This document shows positions 43,671 to 52,209 of a stretch of 52,990 nucleotides of DNA, in pieces. The translations under genes and the position numbers were made by a program. The stretch covers positions 1-52,990 of the forward strand of contig NZ_MJEH01000018.1 in NCBI RefSeq assembly GCF_001742425.1, written 5' to 3'. Under the pieces are notes generated by a model. That model ran no database searches. It was not told the origin of the DNA and worked only from the letters and a program-made list of their open reading frames with translations. Origin of the DNA: Bacillus solimangrovi (GTDB lineage: Bacteria > Bacillota > Bacilli > Bacillales > Bacillaceae_N). Position 1 is the stretch's first letter. Every line of letters starts with the position of its first letter.

Positions 43671-44005
43671 ACATCTGATTAGTTCTAAAAAACAACGATT
43701 GGATCCTAATTAACTGTTATCGTTGAGGAAAATTAAAAACATATTGAAAAGCACATGAGAATTCAGCTTAGAATTTTTGTGTGTTTTTTATATGTGAAGA
43801 AATATGTGTTGGTATTTTCAGTTCTTCGTTTAAACAACATGAATCAATAGCTTCTATAGACTCACTTCCATATTTAAAAAAAAGCTGTTTTCGTAAACTT
43901 TATTGTTTTTTCATTAGCAAAAAATATAGTAAAATTTATCATATTAAAATAGTCAAAGGGAATGTTTTTTATATAGGATTAAAAAATGAAAAGGAAGGTG
44001 TATTA
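43671..44005. other. Intergenic region upstream of the VOC gene
   Basis: TTGTTT (43903-43908) and TATAGT (43925-43930) with a 16-bp spacer are a plausible sigma-A promoter. An open frame runs through this region into the VOC gene but has no ribosome site, so it is not taken as coding. Confidence 0.4.
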
Positions 44006-44383
44006 ATGAGAGTAGAAGTTAACATGGTTGTCAGTAATGCAAAACAAGCTAGTGAGTATTATGATAAATTACTAAAAGCTGAAATAATGTCAAAAACTGA
44101 TGAAACGACTGAAATGAATGAGACAATAATGAAACTAGGTGATACAGAAATTAGAGTCTTAAATGAAAACAAAGAATATGGATTAATTGCTCCTGCAGAA
44201 GTTGGGACAGGTTCTTTATGGTTAAATCTTATTGTTGATGATATTGAAATGTATTTTGATAATGTAGTTAGAGAGGGTGGGAAAGTAATTTCCCCTATTC
44301 AAGACTTCCCAGAAATTCCAGCGAAAAATGCAGTTTTTTCTGATAAGTACAATCATGTATGGGTAATAAATCAAAAGTATTAG
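44006..44383 (+). CDS. VOC family protein (glyoxalase/bleomycin-resistance-like)
   Basis: 125 residues with ATG at 44006 after AAGGAAGGTG. One PhnB-like VOC module: MRVEVNMVVSNAKQASEYYDKLLKAEI, then TIMKLGDTEIRVLNE, SLWLNLIVDDIEMYFDNVVREGGKVISP and FSDKYNHVWVINQ. It lacks an obvious His/Glu metal set, so it may be a binding protein and not an enzyme. Followed by a terminator. Confidence 0.8.
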   Translation: MRVEVNMVVSNAKQASEYYDKLLKAEIMSKTDETTEMNETIMKLGDTEIRVLNENKEYGLIAPAEVGTGSLWLNLIVDDIEMYFDNVVREGGKVISPIQDFPEIPAKNAVFSDKYNHVWVINQKY

Positions 44384-44389
44384 GAGTAA

Positions 44390-44418
44390 GAGTCAGTTCG
44401 GAGAATTGACTCATTTTT
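44390..44418 (+). terminator. Terminator of the VOC gene
   Basis: GAGTCA/TGACTC stem (44390-44412) followed by ATTTTT. Confidence 0.6.
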
Positions 44419-44497
44419 AGGGGGAAATAGAGCAAACTAATATGGACAAAGGTTTCATCTCAAAATTAGAACAGTTGCCTCGGACAATCACTATCTC

Positions 44498-44537
44498 ACA
44501 CATTACAATTCTTTCGAGGATTATAATGTGTTTTTTG
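44498..44537 (+). terminator. Second terminator-like hairpin after the VOC gene
   Basis: ACACATTA/TAATGTGT (44498-44505, 44524-44531) followed by a T-run. Confidence 0.6.
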
Positions 44538-44702
44538 TGTAGGTTAAGAACGTGCTGCACAAGTTTGTTACGTAACTGTTTTCATGCATGTCATAGATAT
44601 TCATTTTTTAGAAAAACATAAGATGAAATGATAATTAGGTTATTATTGTGTGAATATACTTAATAGTGTTTAGAAAGTTAAAAAGGTAACTGTATCCGAT
44701 AT

Positions 44703-44795
44703 GTGATTAAAGCAGTGATAACGGTTCTAGTCGTTGTTTTAGCTCCTACACAATATATTGTGAGCAATTTATTTGCGCATCATATAATTGTGTAA
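44703..44795 (+). CDS. Possible 30-aa hydrophobic peptide
   Basis: GTG-initiated frame: VIKAVITVLVVVLAPTQYIV, then SNLFAHHIIV. One membrane-size hydrophobic run. The only ribosome-site candidate (AAAAGGTAAC) is 13 nt away, so support is weak. It overlaps the promoter of the next gene. Confidence 0.22.
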   Translation: MIKAVITVLVVVLAPTQYIVSNLFAHHIIV

Positions 44796-44801
44796 GATAA
44801 T
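44773..44801 (+). promoter_or_regulatory. Sigma-A promoter of the LLM oxidoreductase gene
   Basis: TTGCGC (44773-44778), 17-bp spacer, GATAAT (44796-44801), 33 nt before the start codon. Confidence 0.5.
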
Positions 44802-44834
44802 AGAAGTAATCTAAATGTTAGGTGAGGATAAGTT

Positions 44835-45842
44835 ATGACGTTGAAATTAAGTATACTCGATCAAACTCCCGTTCTTAACGGAACGAATGTGAATGAAGCA
44901 TTTGAACATACAACATTATTAGCAAAGGAAGCAGAACGATTAGGTTATCATCGTTTCTGGGTGTCAGAGCATCATAGTACAAGAAGTTTAGCTGGTTCAG
45001 CTCCAGAAATATTAGTCGCTCATTTAGCAGCACATACATCAGAGATGAGGATTGGAACAGGTGGGATCATGCTACCGCACTATAGTGCGTATAAAGTAGC
45101 AGAGATGTTCCGTGTGTTAGAAGCACTGCATCCTGGACGTATCGATCTCGGTATTGGTCGCGCACCAGGTGGCATGCCAAATGTCGGTCGTGCTCTTCAT
45201 GATGGGAACCATCGGGATGCTTCACGTTATCCAGAGCAAGTGCAAGCGTTAATTGCGTATTTACGTGGGCAAGATCCGTATGAAATGAATGTGTATGCTA
45301 CGCCTCTAAGTGAAACAATGCCAGAAATATGGCTACTTGGCTCAAGTGGTTCAAGCGCGATGCTCGCATCTCAAATGGGTACGCCGTTTATGTTTGCACA
45401 CTTTATTAATGGTAATGGTGGTCAGCAGGCGACAAAGGCATATCGCCAACAGTTCCAACCGTCACAATTAAATCAAGAGCCAAAAGCAACCGTTTCTGTT
45501 TTTACAATATGTGCAGAAACAGAACAAGAAGCAGAAGAACTTGCAAAAGGATTAGACCTTGCGATATTAAAAGGTGAAAAAGGAGAGGAACGTAGTGGTT
45601 TCCCAACGCTTGATGAAGTGAAAAGCTATCCATATACATTCTTCGATGAAGCTCGCATTAAGGAAAATCGTAAGCGCATGATTATTGGAAATCAAGAACA
45701 AGTGAAAGAACAGATTTTACAATTAAGTGAAGAATATGAAGCGAATGAAGTGATGGTTAATACAATTTCAGATCCATTTGAAACAAGAGTGAAGTCATAT
45801 CAATTAATTGCAGAGGCATTTGATTTACAAAAACGATTTTAA
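44835..45842 (+). CDS. LLM-class flavin-dependent oxidoreductase (luciferase-like)
   Basis: 335 residues. Bacterial-luciferase-like TIM barrel of the MsnO8/YhbW group: LSILDQTPVLNG, YHRFWVSEHHSTRSLAGSAPEILVAHLA, IRIGTGGIMLPHYSAYKVAEMFR, RIDLGIGRAPGGMP and a C-terminal GNQEQVKEQIL. It would use reduced FMN to oxidise a small substrate that is not identifiable here. Ribosome site AGGTGAGGA. The NAD(P)-binding gene follows 23 nt downstream, probably in one transcript. Confidence 0.9.
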   Translation: MTLKLSILDQTPVLNGTNVNEAFEHTTLLAKEAERLGYHRFWVSEHHSTRSLAGSAPEILVAHLAAHTSEMRIGTGGIMLPHYSAYKVAEMFRVLEALHPGRIDLGIGRAPGGMPNVGRALHDGNHRDASRYPEQVQALIAYLRGQDPYEMNVYATPLSETMPEIWLLGSSGSSAMLASQMGTPFMFAHFINGNGGQQATKAYRQQFQPSQLNQEPKATVSVFTICAETEQEAEELAKGLDLAILKGEKGEERSGFPTLDEVKSYPYTFFDEARIKENRKRMIIGNQEQVKEQILQLSEEYEANEVMVNTISDPFETRVKSYQLIAEAFDLQKRF

Positions 45843-45871
45843 GCGCAAAATCCAATAAGGGGGAATTGTTC

Positions 45872-46513
45872 ATGAAAGTATTAGTAATTGGTGCAAATGG
45901 GAAGATTGCAAAACGTGCAATTGAGTTTTTGAAAGAAGAAGGTCATGAGCCTGTTGCGATGCTGAGAAATACAGACCAAATTCCTCATTTCGAAAAGTTA
46001 GGTGTGAAGACAGTTATCGCAGATTTAGAAAAGGATTTTTCACACGCATATTATGGTGTTGATGCTGTTATGTTCGCAGCTGGATCAGGTCCACATACAG
46101 GCCTTGATAAAACGATTGTCATTGACCAAGAAGGTGCAATATCTGCTATCGATCTAGCGAATAGATTCGGGGTCAAACGTTTTATTCTGCTAAGTTCAAT
46201 GAGTGCAGATGAACCGAAAGCTGGACCGAAAGCATTACAGCCTTATCTGTATGCAAAAGGGCGTGCTGATGCGTATCTACGAACAACGAACCTTAATTAT
46301 ACGATTGTACGTCCAGGACCGTTAACGAATGAAATTCGAACAGACAATGTGCTAATCGAATCAAAAATTCAAACATCAAACAGTAAGTCGATTCCTCGTG
46401 AAGATGTTGCTCGTTTGTTAGCGATAACAGTTGCAGAGGAGAATACGTATAGACGTACGTTTGACGTCCTATCGGGTGAAACAGAAATTTCAGATGCATT
46501 GCATACATTTTAA
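45872..46513 (+). CDS. NAD(P)-binding atypical SDR (NmrA/YhfK-like)
   Basis: 213 residues from ATG 45872 (GGGGGA seven nt upstream). GANGKIAKRAIEFLKEEGHE is the dinucleotide motif of atypical SDRs. FILLSSMSADEP and YLYAKGRADAYL correspond to the Ser and Y-x3-K regions, with Tyr254-type residue replaced by L-Y-A-K. YTIVRPGPLTNE is typical of the YhfK group. Probably a flavin or quinone reductase or a redox sensor. It ends the LLM transcript; strong terminator follows. Confidence 0.86.
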   Translation: MKVLVIGANGKIAKRAIEFLKEEGHEPVAMLRNTDQIPHFEKLGVKTVIADLEKDFSHAYYGVDAVMFAAGSGPHTGLDKTIVIDQEGAISAIDLANRFGVKRFILLSSMSADEPKAGPKALQPYLYAKGRADAYLRTTNLNYTIVRPGPLTNEIRTDNVLIESKIQTSNSKSIPREDVARLLAITVAEENTYRRTFDVLSGETEISDALHTF

Positions 46514-46560
46514 TTTCGTATCATAGAACAATTGGTATGTAACGGAATAGAAAATAGTGT

Positions 46561-46598
46561 AGACGAAACGCTCAACTTGGCGTTTCGTCTTTTTTTTG
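46561..46598 (+). terminator. Terminator of the LLM-SDR operon
   Basis: AGACGAAACGC/GCGTTTCGTCT (46561-46571, 46580-46590) followed by eight T. Confidence 0.9.
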
Positions 46599-46606
46599 AA
46601 ATACAC

Positions 46607-46662
46607 TTTAAAAAAGACACTGATGTCGGTATAATAAATAAAACGACATAGGTGTCTTTTTT
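46607..46662 (+). promoter_or_regulatory. MFS-TetR operon promoter with paired operator
   Basis: TTTAAA (46607-46612), 17-bp spacer, TATAAT (46630-46635). AAAAAAGACACTGATGTCG (46610-46628) and CGACATAGGTGTCTTTTTT (46644-46662) are inverted copies with 17 of 19 positions matching. Each arm itself contains GACA-n4-TGTC (centres 46621.5 and 46650.5), so two repressor dimers could bracket the -10. Confidence 0.7.
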
Positions 46663-46692
46663 ATTTAGTTTAAATACTTGGGAGGGATTAAG

Positions 46693-47961
46693 GTGAAAGA
46701 GTTAGCGAGAAATAAGGGGTATATTACATTGATGTTTGCTCAATTGATTTCAAGTATTGGAGATTGGTTAAGCATCGTCGCAATTATTACGCTAGTTGGG
46801 TTGAAGTGGAATGCGACTCCGATGGAAGTATCATTCGTTATATTGTGCTTAGCACTTCCGATGGTTATCTTCGGTCCTTTAGCAGGTGTTGTGGCAGATC
46901 GGATGAATCGAAAGGCGTTAATGATCATTTCGGATCTCATTCGTGCATTGCTCATTCTCCTGTTATCAATGGCAGAAACAATTGAAGTTGTTTATATTTG
47001 TTTGCTGTTAATCGGTATATTTTCTACCATTTTCATTCCTGCAAAAAATGGAAAATTGAAGGAATTAGTTGCTGAAGAGCATATGACGCGTGCGATGTCA
47101 ATTTCCGCTGCAATTGACTCGATTACAAAAGTTTTAGGACCGTTATTGAGTGGTGGATTCGTTCTCGTTTTCGGTGCAAAGCTTGTCTTTTACATTGATT
47201 CAGCTACATTTCTAATCTCTGCTGTATTAATTGCATTGTTACCAAAAGCAACACATGTGATCAAAGTGGAAGAAACCGTTGAAAAAGATCGCACATCAAT
47301 TAAGACAGATCTTCTCTTAGGTTTATCATTTATTCGTTCGAACACATCTATGTTAGTTGGAATGTTCTTCTTAGGAATGAGTTTGTTAATATTACAACTT
47401 TCTGATTCTCAGCTAATCGTGCTAATTCGTGAGATATCGGATGCAACTCCGAATTTGTTCGGTTATGTCGTGATGGCATCAGGTATCGGAATGTTCTTCT
47501 CTGGCATACTGCTTGCTAAGAAAACGCAATTACATTCAATGGTAACGATGTTGATTGGGGTTTGTGGAATCGGAATTGGTTTTGGTATGATGGGGGTATT
47601 CACATATTTTGACACGAGTTATCCTGTTGTTTGGATTGTGTCATGTGGTTTATGGGCAGGGTTTTCTATTAATTTAGTATTTGTGCCATTTCAAGCTTAT
47701 ATTCAGCTTGAAACTCCAGTTCAAATGACAGGCAGAGTGTTTGGCGTTATGAATAGTGTAACAACGACAGCAACGATCGTCGGTCCGATACTTGGAGGAT
47801 GGTTGTCCACGGTAGTAGGGGTTGTTCCGACCTTTATGACGACAGCAGCATTATTGATTCTAATGGCATTAATCGGATTAGCAATGAAAAGTAAAAGAGA
47901 GCGGAGGGAGAGAGATGTCTCCGAAAGTGAGCAAGCAACATCTCGAGGAACGACGAGCTAA
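46693..47961 (+). CDS. MFS drug/metabolite exporter
   Basis: 422 residues from the GTG at 46693 (GGGAGGG six nt upstream). Twelve hydrophobic helices. N-terminal half shows FAQLISSIGDWLSIVAI and GVVADRMNRKALMIISDLIRA, the MFS motif A loop (G-x-x-x-D-R-x-N-R-K). It belongs to the MFS_3/enterobactin-exporter-like group. The 3' end overlaps the TetR gene by 47 nt in another frame. With the operator upstream this is an inducible efflux unit; substrate unknown. Confidence 0.88.
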   Translation: MKELARNKGYITLMFAQLISSIGDWLSIVAIITLVGLKWNATPMEVSFVILCLALPMVIFGPLAGVVADRMNRKALMIISDLIRALLILLLSMAETIEVVYICLLLIGIFSTIFIPAKNGKLKELVAEEHMTRAMSISAAIDSITKVLGPLLSGGFVLVFGAKLVFYIDSATFLISAVLIALLPKATHVIKVEETVEKDRTSIKTDLLLGLSFIRSNTSMLVGMFFLGMSLLILQLSDSQLIVLIREISDATPNLFGYVVMASGIGMFFSGILLAKKTQLHSMVTMLIGVCGIGIGFGMMGVFTYFDTSYPVVWIVSCGLWAGFSINLVFVPFQAYIQLETPVQMTGRVFGVMNSVTTTATIVGPILGGWLSTVVGVVPTFMTTAALLILMALIGLAMKSKRERRERDVSESEQATSRGTTS

Positions 47962-48535
47962 AATTTTACAAGCAGCAACTAAAGTGTTTATTGAGCATGG
48001 TTATGAACGAGCAACGATGAAACATGTAATGGATGACGCTAACGTAAGCAGGGGAGGTTTATATCACTACTTTTCGAATAAAGAAGATTTGTTCGAAGCG
48101 ATCTTAGCAGAGGATTTAACTCAGGAAGTATTCGAAATGGAGCAGCAGCTTAATGAGGACGTAACATCCTATTGGGAGTTACTATTAGCACGTATATTCG
48201 GTGATGATGGAAAACCCAGTGATGAGATGGATCCGTTAGCACCGAGTAAGCTAGAGTTTTTTATTACAGGTAGAAATGATGAACGAAGAAGAACGTATGG
48301 TGAAAAACGATATGAGAATGGGTTGAAACTGTATGCTGATGTCATTCAATCTGGTCAGGATAATGGGCAATTTAGTCGCAAATATAGCAGTGACATATTA
48401 GCGCGTTCGATTATAACGTTTATAGACGGATTGGCACTTGATTATGCCATTCTTTCGAAAGAAGATGTGAAGTTACAGGAACAGTCAATGATGTTTATTG
48501 AGTATTTAAAACTTGCACTTGAAGTGGAAAGTTGA
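47915..48535 (+). CDS. TetR family transcriptional repressor
   Basis: 206 residues. N-terminal HTH: RRAKILQAATKVFIEHGYERATMKHVMDDANVSRGGLYHYFSNKEDLFEAI, classical TetR. The C-terminal helical ligand domain is of the YfiR type (DPLAPSKLEFFITGRND). GGAGGGAGAG ribosome site within the end of the exporter gene gives translational coupling. It likely binds the GACA-n4-TGTC pair at 46610-46662 and is released by the exporter's substrate. Confidence 0.92.
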   Translation: MSPKVSKQHLEERRAKILQAATKVFIEHGYERATMKHVMDDANVSRGGLYHYFSNKEDLFEAILAEDLTQEVFEMEQQLNEDVTSYWELLLARIFGDDGKPSDEMDPLAPSKLEFFITGRNDERRRTYGEKRYENGLKLYADVIQSGQDNGQFSRKYSSDILARSIITFIDGLALDYAILSKEDVKLQEQSMMFIEYLKLALEVES

Positions 48536-48715
48536 GAGTAAGTTAATGTATGAGTATGTGATACTGTCTATTTTTCGCATAGTTCTACTTGTACGTTCTT
48601 AAAAGGGGAAAAATAAGAGAAAACATGACAAACGTCCATTCCGTTTTGTAAGTGAAAGCATACTATAGTAGTGAATTAGTGGTATTCCTTTTTTGACTGA
48701 CATCTCCCTTTGTAG

Positions 48716-48755
48716 AAGCTGTGTGCATCCCATATTGCACACAGCTTTTTTTTCT
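48716..48755 (+). terminator. Terminator downstream of the tetR gene
   Basis: AAGCTGTGTGCA/TGCACACAGCTT stem (48716-48747) with a long T-run. The 180 nt between tetR and this hairpin hold no supported gene. Confidence 0.88.
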
Positions 48756-48843
48756 TGCAAGATAGTCATTCGTCCCAAACACATTGAGGCATTTTTCATA
48801 GTATAGAGTGTACGATAATCTAAACCACAAGGAGAGAATGACA

Positions 48844-49152
48844 ATGAGTTTGCCTAATTTTCCAAATCCATTTAATGGACTGCCTGAGTTCGACAAGGAA
48901 GATGTGTTACTATTTTTATTAGCTTCAGTTGGGCAAGAAGAACTTGCTTTAGCACATATTATGAATGCTGAAGGAGAGAAAATTCAAGCAGCTGTAAAAG
49001 AATTCGAAGATAAATGCATATCACTTGATGAGTTACTGGACACAAATGATAACGTGAATGATTTGTTAAAGACTGTAATTAAGAAGGAAATGTTGCTTCA
49101 ATTTAAAATTGAAAATGTGATTAAACTATTTGAAATGAAGGATAAACATTAA
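48844..49152 (+). CDS. Small helical protein, probable spore-associated family
   Basis: 102 residues from ATG 48844; AAGGAGAG lies about nine nt upstream, and the ATG at 48838 is too close. N-terminus SLPNFPNPFNGLPEFDKEDV, then LLFLLASVGQEELALAHIMNAEGEKIQAAV and a C-terminal KKEMLLQFKIENVIKLFE. The layout 'LLLAS.A.EE..L.HI.NAE.EKIQ ... LKKEMLLEFKL' recalls a family of short Bacillus proteins often found with spore surface genes. I recall this from pattern only and assign no function. Confidence 0.65.
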   Translation: MSLPNFPNPFNGLPEFDKEDVLLFLLASVGQEELALAHIMNAEGEKIQAAVKEFEDKCISLDELLDTNDNVNDLLKTVIKKEMLLQFKIENVIKLFEMKDKH

Positions 49153-49232
49153 GTTAATCAGTAGATAATTCGTTAATAAGATTGCACATGGTCATATCCT
49201 TATTTAGAAAAAACTTGGTATGAAATAACATG

Positions 49233-49274
49233 AATCCCACTCTATGAGCAACATTTCATTGGAGTGGGATTGTT
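49233..49274. terminator. Terminator between convergent genes
   Basis: AATCCCACTC/GAGTGGGATT (49233-49242, 49262-49271) then TGTTT; serves the small helical protein gene and faces the araC-type gene. Confidence 0.75.
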
Positions 49275-49312
49275 TAATTTAGTTATAGAGATTACTTGAG
49301 ATAAGGTAGTGG

Positions 49313-50242
49313 TTAGAGTGGTTTGACAGGTAGATAGATATCGATGAAGTGTTTCTTTTCTGGATGTGTGTTCGGATCATTCATATACATTTCAAAGCTA
49401 GATCGATCATCTGGCTGGTAACCGCTTTGAGGTAACCATTCACTGTAAAGGTATTTCCATGCATCTCCATGTTGCGTACCATTATCAATTTCAAATTGTC
49501 CAATAGCATATTTGCCCGATTGGATCGTCATCTTACCAAAGTCATCATCTATGTTCGTATCTGTTGGAATGACTAAACAAACGCTCGTTCGTAATTTGTT
49601 TTCTTCCGTTATATTAGGGTTGTCGTGATAAATTGTAATTAGTTTAATGTCGAAATTATTCACTAACCCTTTTGCTGAAGCAGACGTTACTAATTTACTA
49701 ATCATCTCTTGAAACACTTTACCAAATTCTGAATATGCTCCTACGTGACGTAAATACATAACCGTCATTTCCTCAACATCAACAACATCAACGTTATAAG
49801 TCATTTCCATTTCACTTTTCCTCCATTCATTTGTCTTTACAGCTTCATTATACGTTGGAGGAACTGCTCCAGCTTTCCTATTGTTGCTATACATTGAACG
49901 ATATGTCGTTGCACTCATTCCATAATGTTTTTTAAATGAGCGGGCAAACATTGCTGAATTTGAAAAACTTAAATCATATGCGATGTCAGTTATCGACTTA
50001 TGAGGAGTATGAAGCAAATAGTTTGCGGCTTTTTCGAGTTTTTGTCTTGTGATGTAGTGATAGAGTGTTTCGTTCATGAAGCTGCTGAAGATCCGATGAA
50101 AATGATATTTCGAGAACCCTGCAATATCTGATAGTTCTTCTAGGGTAAATGTTTGATCAAAGTTTTTCTCAATATAATCTTGTACAAGGTTTATACGCGA
50201 AATGTATTCTTGGCGTGTTGATTGGCTTATCGAACTGTCCAT
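49313..50242 (-). CDS. AraC family regulator with GyrI-like effector domain
   Basis: 309 residues. Double HTH at 14-112: YIEKNFDQTFTLEELSDIAGFSKYHFHRIFSSFMNETLYHYI and SITDIAYDLSFSNSAMFARSFKKHYGMSATTYR. A C-terminal GyrI/Rob-type small-molecule domain covers 145-309 (VDVEEMTVMYLRHVGAYSEFGKVFQEM ... KYAIGQFEI, LYSEWLPQSGYQPDDRSSFEMY). Such proteins sense drugs or metabolites. AAAGGGGGATG ribosome site. Single gene; its target is not evident nearby. Confidence 0.9.
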   Translation of the reverse strand: MDSSISQSTRQEYISRINLVQDYIEKNFDQTFTLEELSDIAGFSKYHFHRIFSSFMNETLYHYITRQKLEKAANYLLHTPHKSITDIAYDLSFSNSAMFARSFKKHYGMSATTYRSMYSNNRKAGAVPPTYNEAVKTNEWRKSEMEMTYNVDVVDVEEMTVMYLRHVGAYSEFGKVFQEMISKLVTSASAKGLVNNFDIKLITIYHDNPNITEENKLRTSVCLVIPTDTNIDDDFGKMTIQSGKYAIGQFEIDNGTQHGDAWKYLYSEWLPQSGYQPDDRSSFEMYMNDPNTHPEKKHFIDIYLPVKPL

Positions 50243-50280
50243 CGTTTCATCCCCCTTTTCTTTGTAAACGTTTATTACGT

Positions 50281-50430
50281 GTCACTTGATGAGAAGACTT
50301 AGACTTCAAAGTATAAGGATTATAAGTGAGTGGAGGGCATTGGTTATACCCGTGTATAGCATAAGTGTCAGGAATACCTTCATTTGTTCAACTACTCATT
50401 AGTGAGGCTACAGATGGAAGTTTCCTTTAT
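50281..50430 (+). repeat. Dispersed structured intergenic repeat, copy c (degenerate)
   Basis: Recognised by GACTTCAAA, TGGAGGGCATTGGTTATACCC, AAGTGTCAGGAATACC, TTGTTCAACTA, CATTAGTGAGG and GATGGAAGTTTCCTTTAT in the same order as in the 52626 copy. Stems are partly lost. Confidence 0.6.
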
Positions 50431-50530
50431 TTTAGCAATTTCTTGAATGAAGTGCTTTGCTAATCTTGCTATGGTGATGTTAGGAATGTTCTTTTTTTTA
50501 TAAATCGATCAATTATCTCGTTTCAAATAT

Positions 50531-50690
50531 GGGTAAGACTTTCATTTCAAAACGAAGGAAAGTCCAAAAGCTTATATGAGAGAGGGTCTCGGTTATGCCT
50601 TTGTACTAGCAAGCGTCAGTAATTTACTGATTGTTCAACTAAGGATTAGATTGGATAAAGAAAAAAATGCTAATTGAACTTTCATTTTAT
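50531..50690 (+). repeat. Dispersed structured intergenic repeat, copy d (degenerate)
   Basis: Shares GTAAGACTTTCATTTCAAAAC, GAAGGAAAGTC, GAGAGGGTCTCGGTTATGCC, AGCAAGCGTCAGTAATTTAC and TTGTTCAACTAAG with the other copies and ends ACTTTCATTTTAT. The final hairpin's arms have drifted (GCTAATTGAAC). Confidence 0.6.
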
Positions 50691-50782
50691 GGTAATCTAT
50701 AGAAAATGAGGGAGAGGAATTCGTATACATATCCGTATTGGATGATCGGATTTTTCTTTTTCAATAAAAGGAGTGTAAGAGA

Positions 50783-51316
50783 ATGTTTCCTAATTTAGAA
50801 TCAGAACGGTTAGTCATGAGAGAATTAGTGGAAGACGATGCTCAAGGGATATTGAACTGTTTTTCTAATGAAGATGTCTTACGTTTCTACGGGCAAAATC
50901 CACTTACAGATGTAGAACAAGTTAAAAAAATCATTAAGAACTTTGCAGCGAACTATAAGCAAAAGCAGGGAATTAAATGGGGCATTGAAAGAAAAGGAAC
51001 TGAAGGAATTATCGGAACGATTGGGTTTCATGACTGGTCTTCAGAACATCGTCGAGCAGAAATAGCATATGCGCTATTACCTGAACATTGGGGAAAAGGA
51101 TATGCGACAGAAGCTGTTTCTGAAGTAATATCATACGGGTTTCGTGAGCTTAATTTAACACGTATCGGAGCAGTCGTTTTTACCGAAAATCATGCATCAA
51201 ATAAGCTCTTAACAAAATTAGGGTTTGAACAAGAAGGTGTTCTAAGAAACTATATGTATCAATATAACGTTCCATATGATACGAATGTATATGCGCTCAT
51301 ACCTGAAAAGTCGTGA
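50783..51316 (+). CDS. GNAT acetyltransferase, RimJ/RimL-like
   Basis: 177 residues. LESERLVMRELVEDDAQGILNCFSNEDVLRFYG at the N-terminus, IIGTIGFHDWSSEHRRAEIAYALLPEHWGKGYATEAVSEVI (acetyl-CoA loop HWGKGYATEA) and IGAVVFTENHASNKLLTKLGFEQEGVLRNY, all typical of RimJ/RimL-type N-acetyltransferases. AAGGAGTG ribosome site. Target amine unknown. It stands alone between two dispersed repeats. Confidence 0.88.
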   Translation: MFPNLESERLVMRELVEDDAQGILNCFSNEDVLRFYGQNPLTDVEQVKKIIKNFAANYKQKQGIKWGIERKGTEGIIGTIGFHDWSSEHRRAEIAYALLPEHWGKGYATEAVSEVISYGFRELNLTRIGAVVFTENHASNKLLTKLGFEQEGVLRNYMYQYNVPYDTNVYALIPEKS

Positions 51317-51464
51317 ACCAAATACTTCAACATGATGATGCTATTATAATAATTAGAATATGTCGCAAGGCTTGTTCTATGAATATGGATCTTCTAGTAT
51401 AGGATGGTAAGCATATTCGTCATGTCTTTCAAATATCACTAGTTTGTTTATTTCAGATTAGAGC

Positions 51465-51602
51465 TTATCAAGAGTCAACTGATACTAAGACCCTCACTTG
51501 ATAACATAAAAGAGTTAACGTTGTTAAATAGGGGAAGTGTCAATCATAACTTGCATCAGTGGGGATGAAGGAAAACCTCAATTGGTGCAAGTTTCACTTT
51601 AT
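51465..51602 (+). repeat. Dispersed structured intergenic repeat, copy e
   Basis: Shares GTCAACTGATACTAAGACCC, TCACTTGATAAC, GGGGAAGTGTCAATCATAAC and the 3' hairpin TGCATCAGTGGGGATGAAGG ... CCTCAATTGGTGCAAGTTTCACTTTAT (with a GCATCA/TTGGTGC arm pair that keeps pairing through a G-U). The middle segment with the second outer-stem arm is missing. Confidence 0.65.
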
Positions 51603-51624
51603 TTTGGAATGAGGAAATGGAAGT

Positions 51625-52167
51625 ATGATTAAGAACAGACCGATTTTACAAAAAGGTGACAATATTATAGAAAGAAAAGTTTGTTACGATGGCACAATTG
51701 TGGAACATGATTGTAAGCTACTAAAATCGTTTAATCAAACCGTAATATTGTTCCATAAAATAGCATACTCGTTTTCGATGAAAGTAAATCATACTGAATT
51801 AACTATCCCTGAAGGCAGTTATACTATTGCATATTACTGGAGAGATCAGCCTTATAATTTATACATTTGGCGAAATCATACAGGGGATTATTTAGGTTCA
51901 TATTTTAATATCGTAAGAAATACATATTATACGCATGAGTTTGTATCCTTTGAAGACTTAATTATTGATGTTCTAGTACTTCCTAATGGTGATTATTTTA
52001 TTTTAGACGAACATGAATTACCAGTTCCTTTAGAACAATTTGAGAATGGATTTGTGCAAGAAGCTCTGAAGTCATTATGTCATTCAATTGATACGCTACT
52101 GCCACAAAAAATAGTTGAAGCTGAGAAATTGTTTAAGCACGAGCAGCTAGTCCGTTTTATAAAGTAG
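51625..52167 (+). CDS. DUF402 domain protein
   Basis: 180 residues. The C-terminal two-thirds carry the DUF402 pattern: IPEGSYTIAYYWRDQPYNLYIWRNHTGDYLGSYFNIVRNTYY, then FEDLIIDVLVLPNGDYFILDEHEL. Related proteins act as nucleoside-diphosphate phosphatases or RNA-binding factors. The Asp residues in DLIIDVLV..DYFILDEDEL-type positions that bind metal appear kept. GAGGAAA ribosome site. The next gene follows after 42 nt and may be co-transcribed. Confidence 0.82.
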   Translation: MIKNRPILQKGDNIIERKVCYDGTIVEHDCKLLKSFNQTVILFHKIAYSFSMKVNHTELTIPEGSYTIAYYWRDQPYNLYIWRNHTGDYLGSYFNIVRNTYYTHEFVSFEDLIIDVLVLPNGDYFILDEHELPVPLEQFENGFVQEALKSLCHSIDTLLPQKIVEAEKLFKHEQLVRFIK

Positions 52168-52209
52168 ATAATTTGAGTTAGGAAAAATATATAATAGTAG
52201 GTTGAACAT

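Noticed and set aside
43781-44005. N-terminal extension of the VOC protein to 200 residues
   Set aside because: The extra 75 residues do not resemble the family, and a good ribosome site precedes the ATG at 44006.
48599-48896. Minus-strand open frames downstream of tetR
   Set aside because: They run through a terminator and the ribosome site of the next gene; no ribosome sites of their own.
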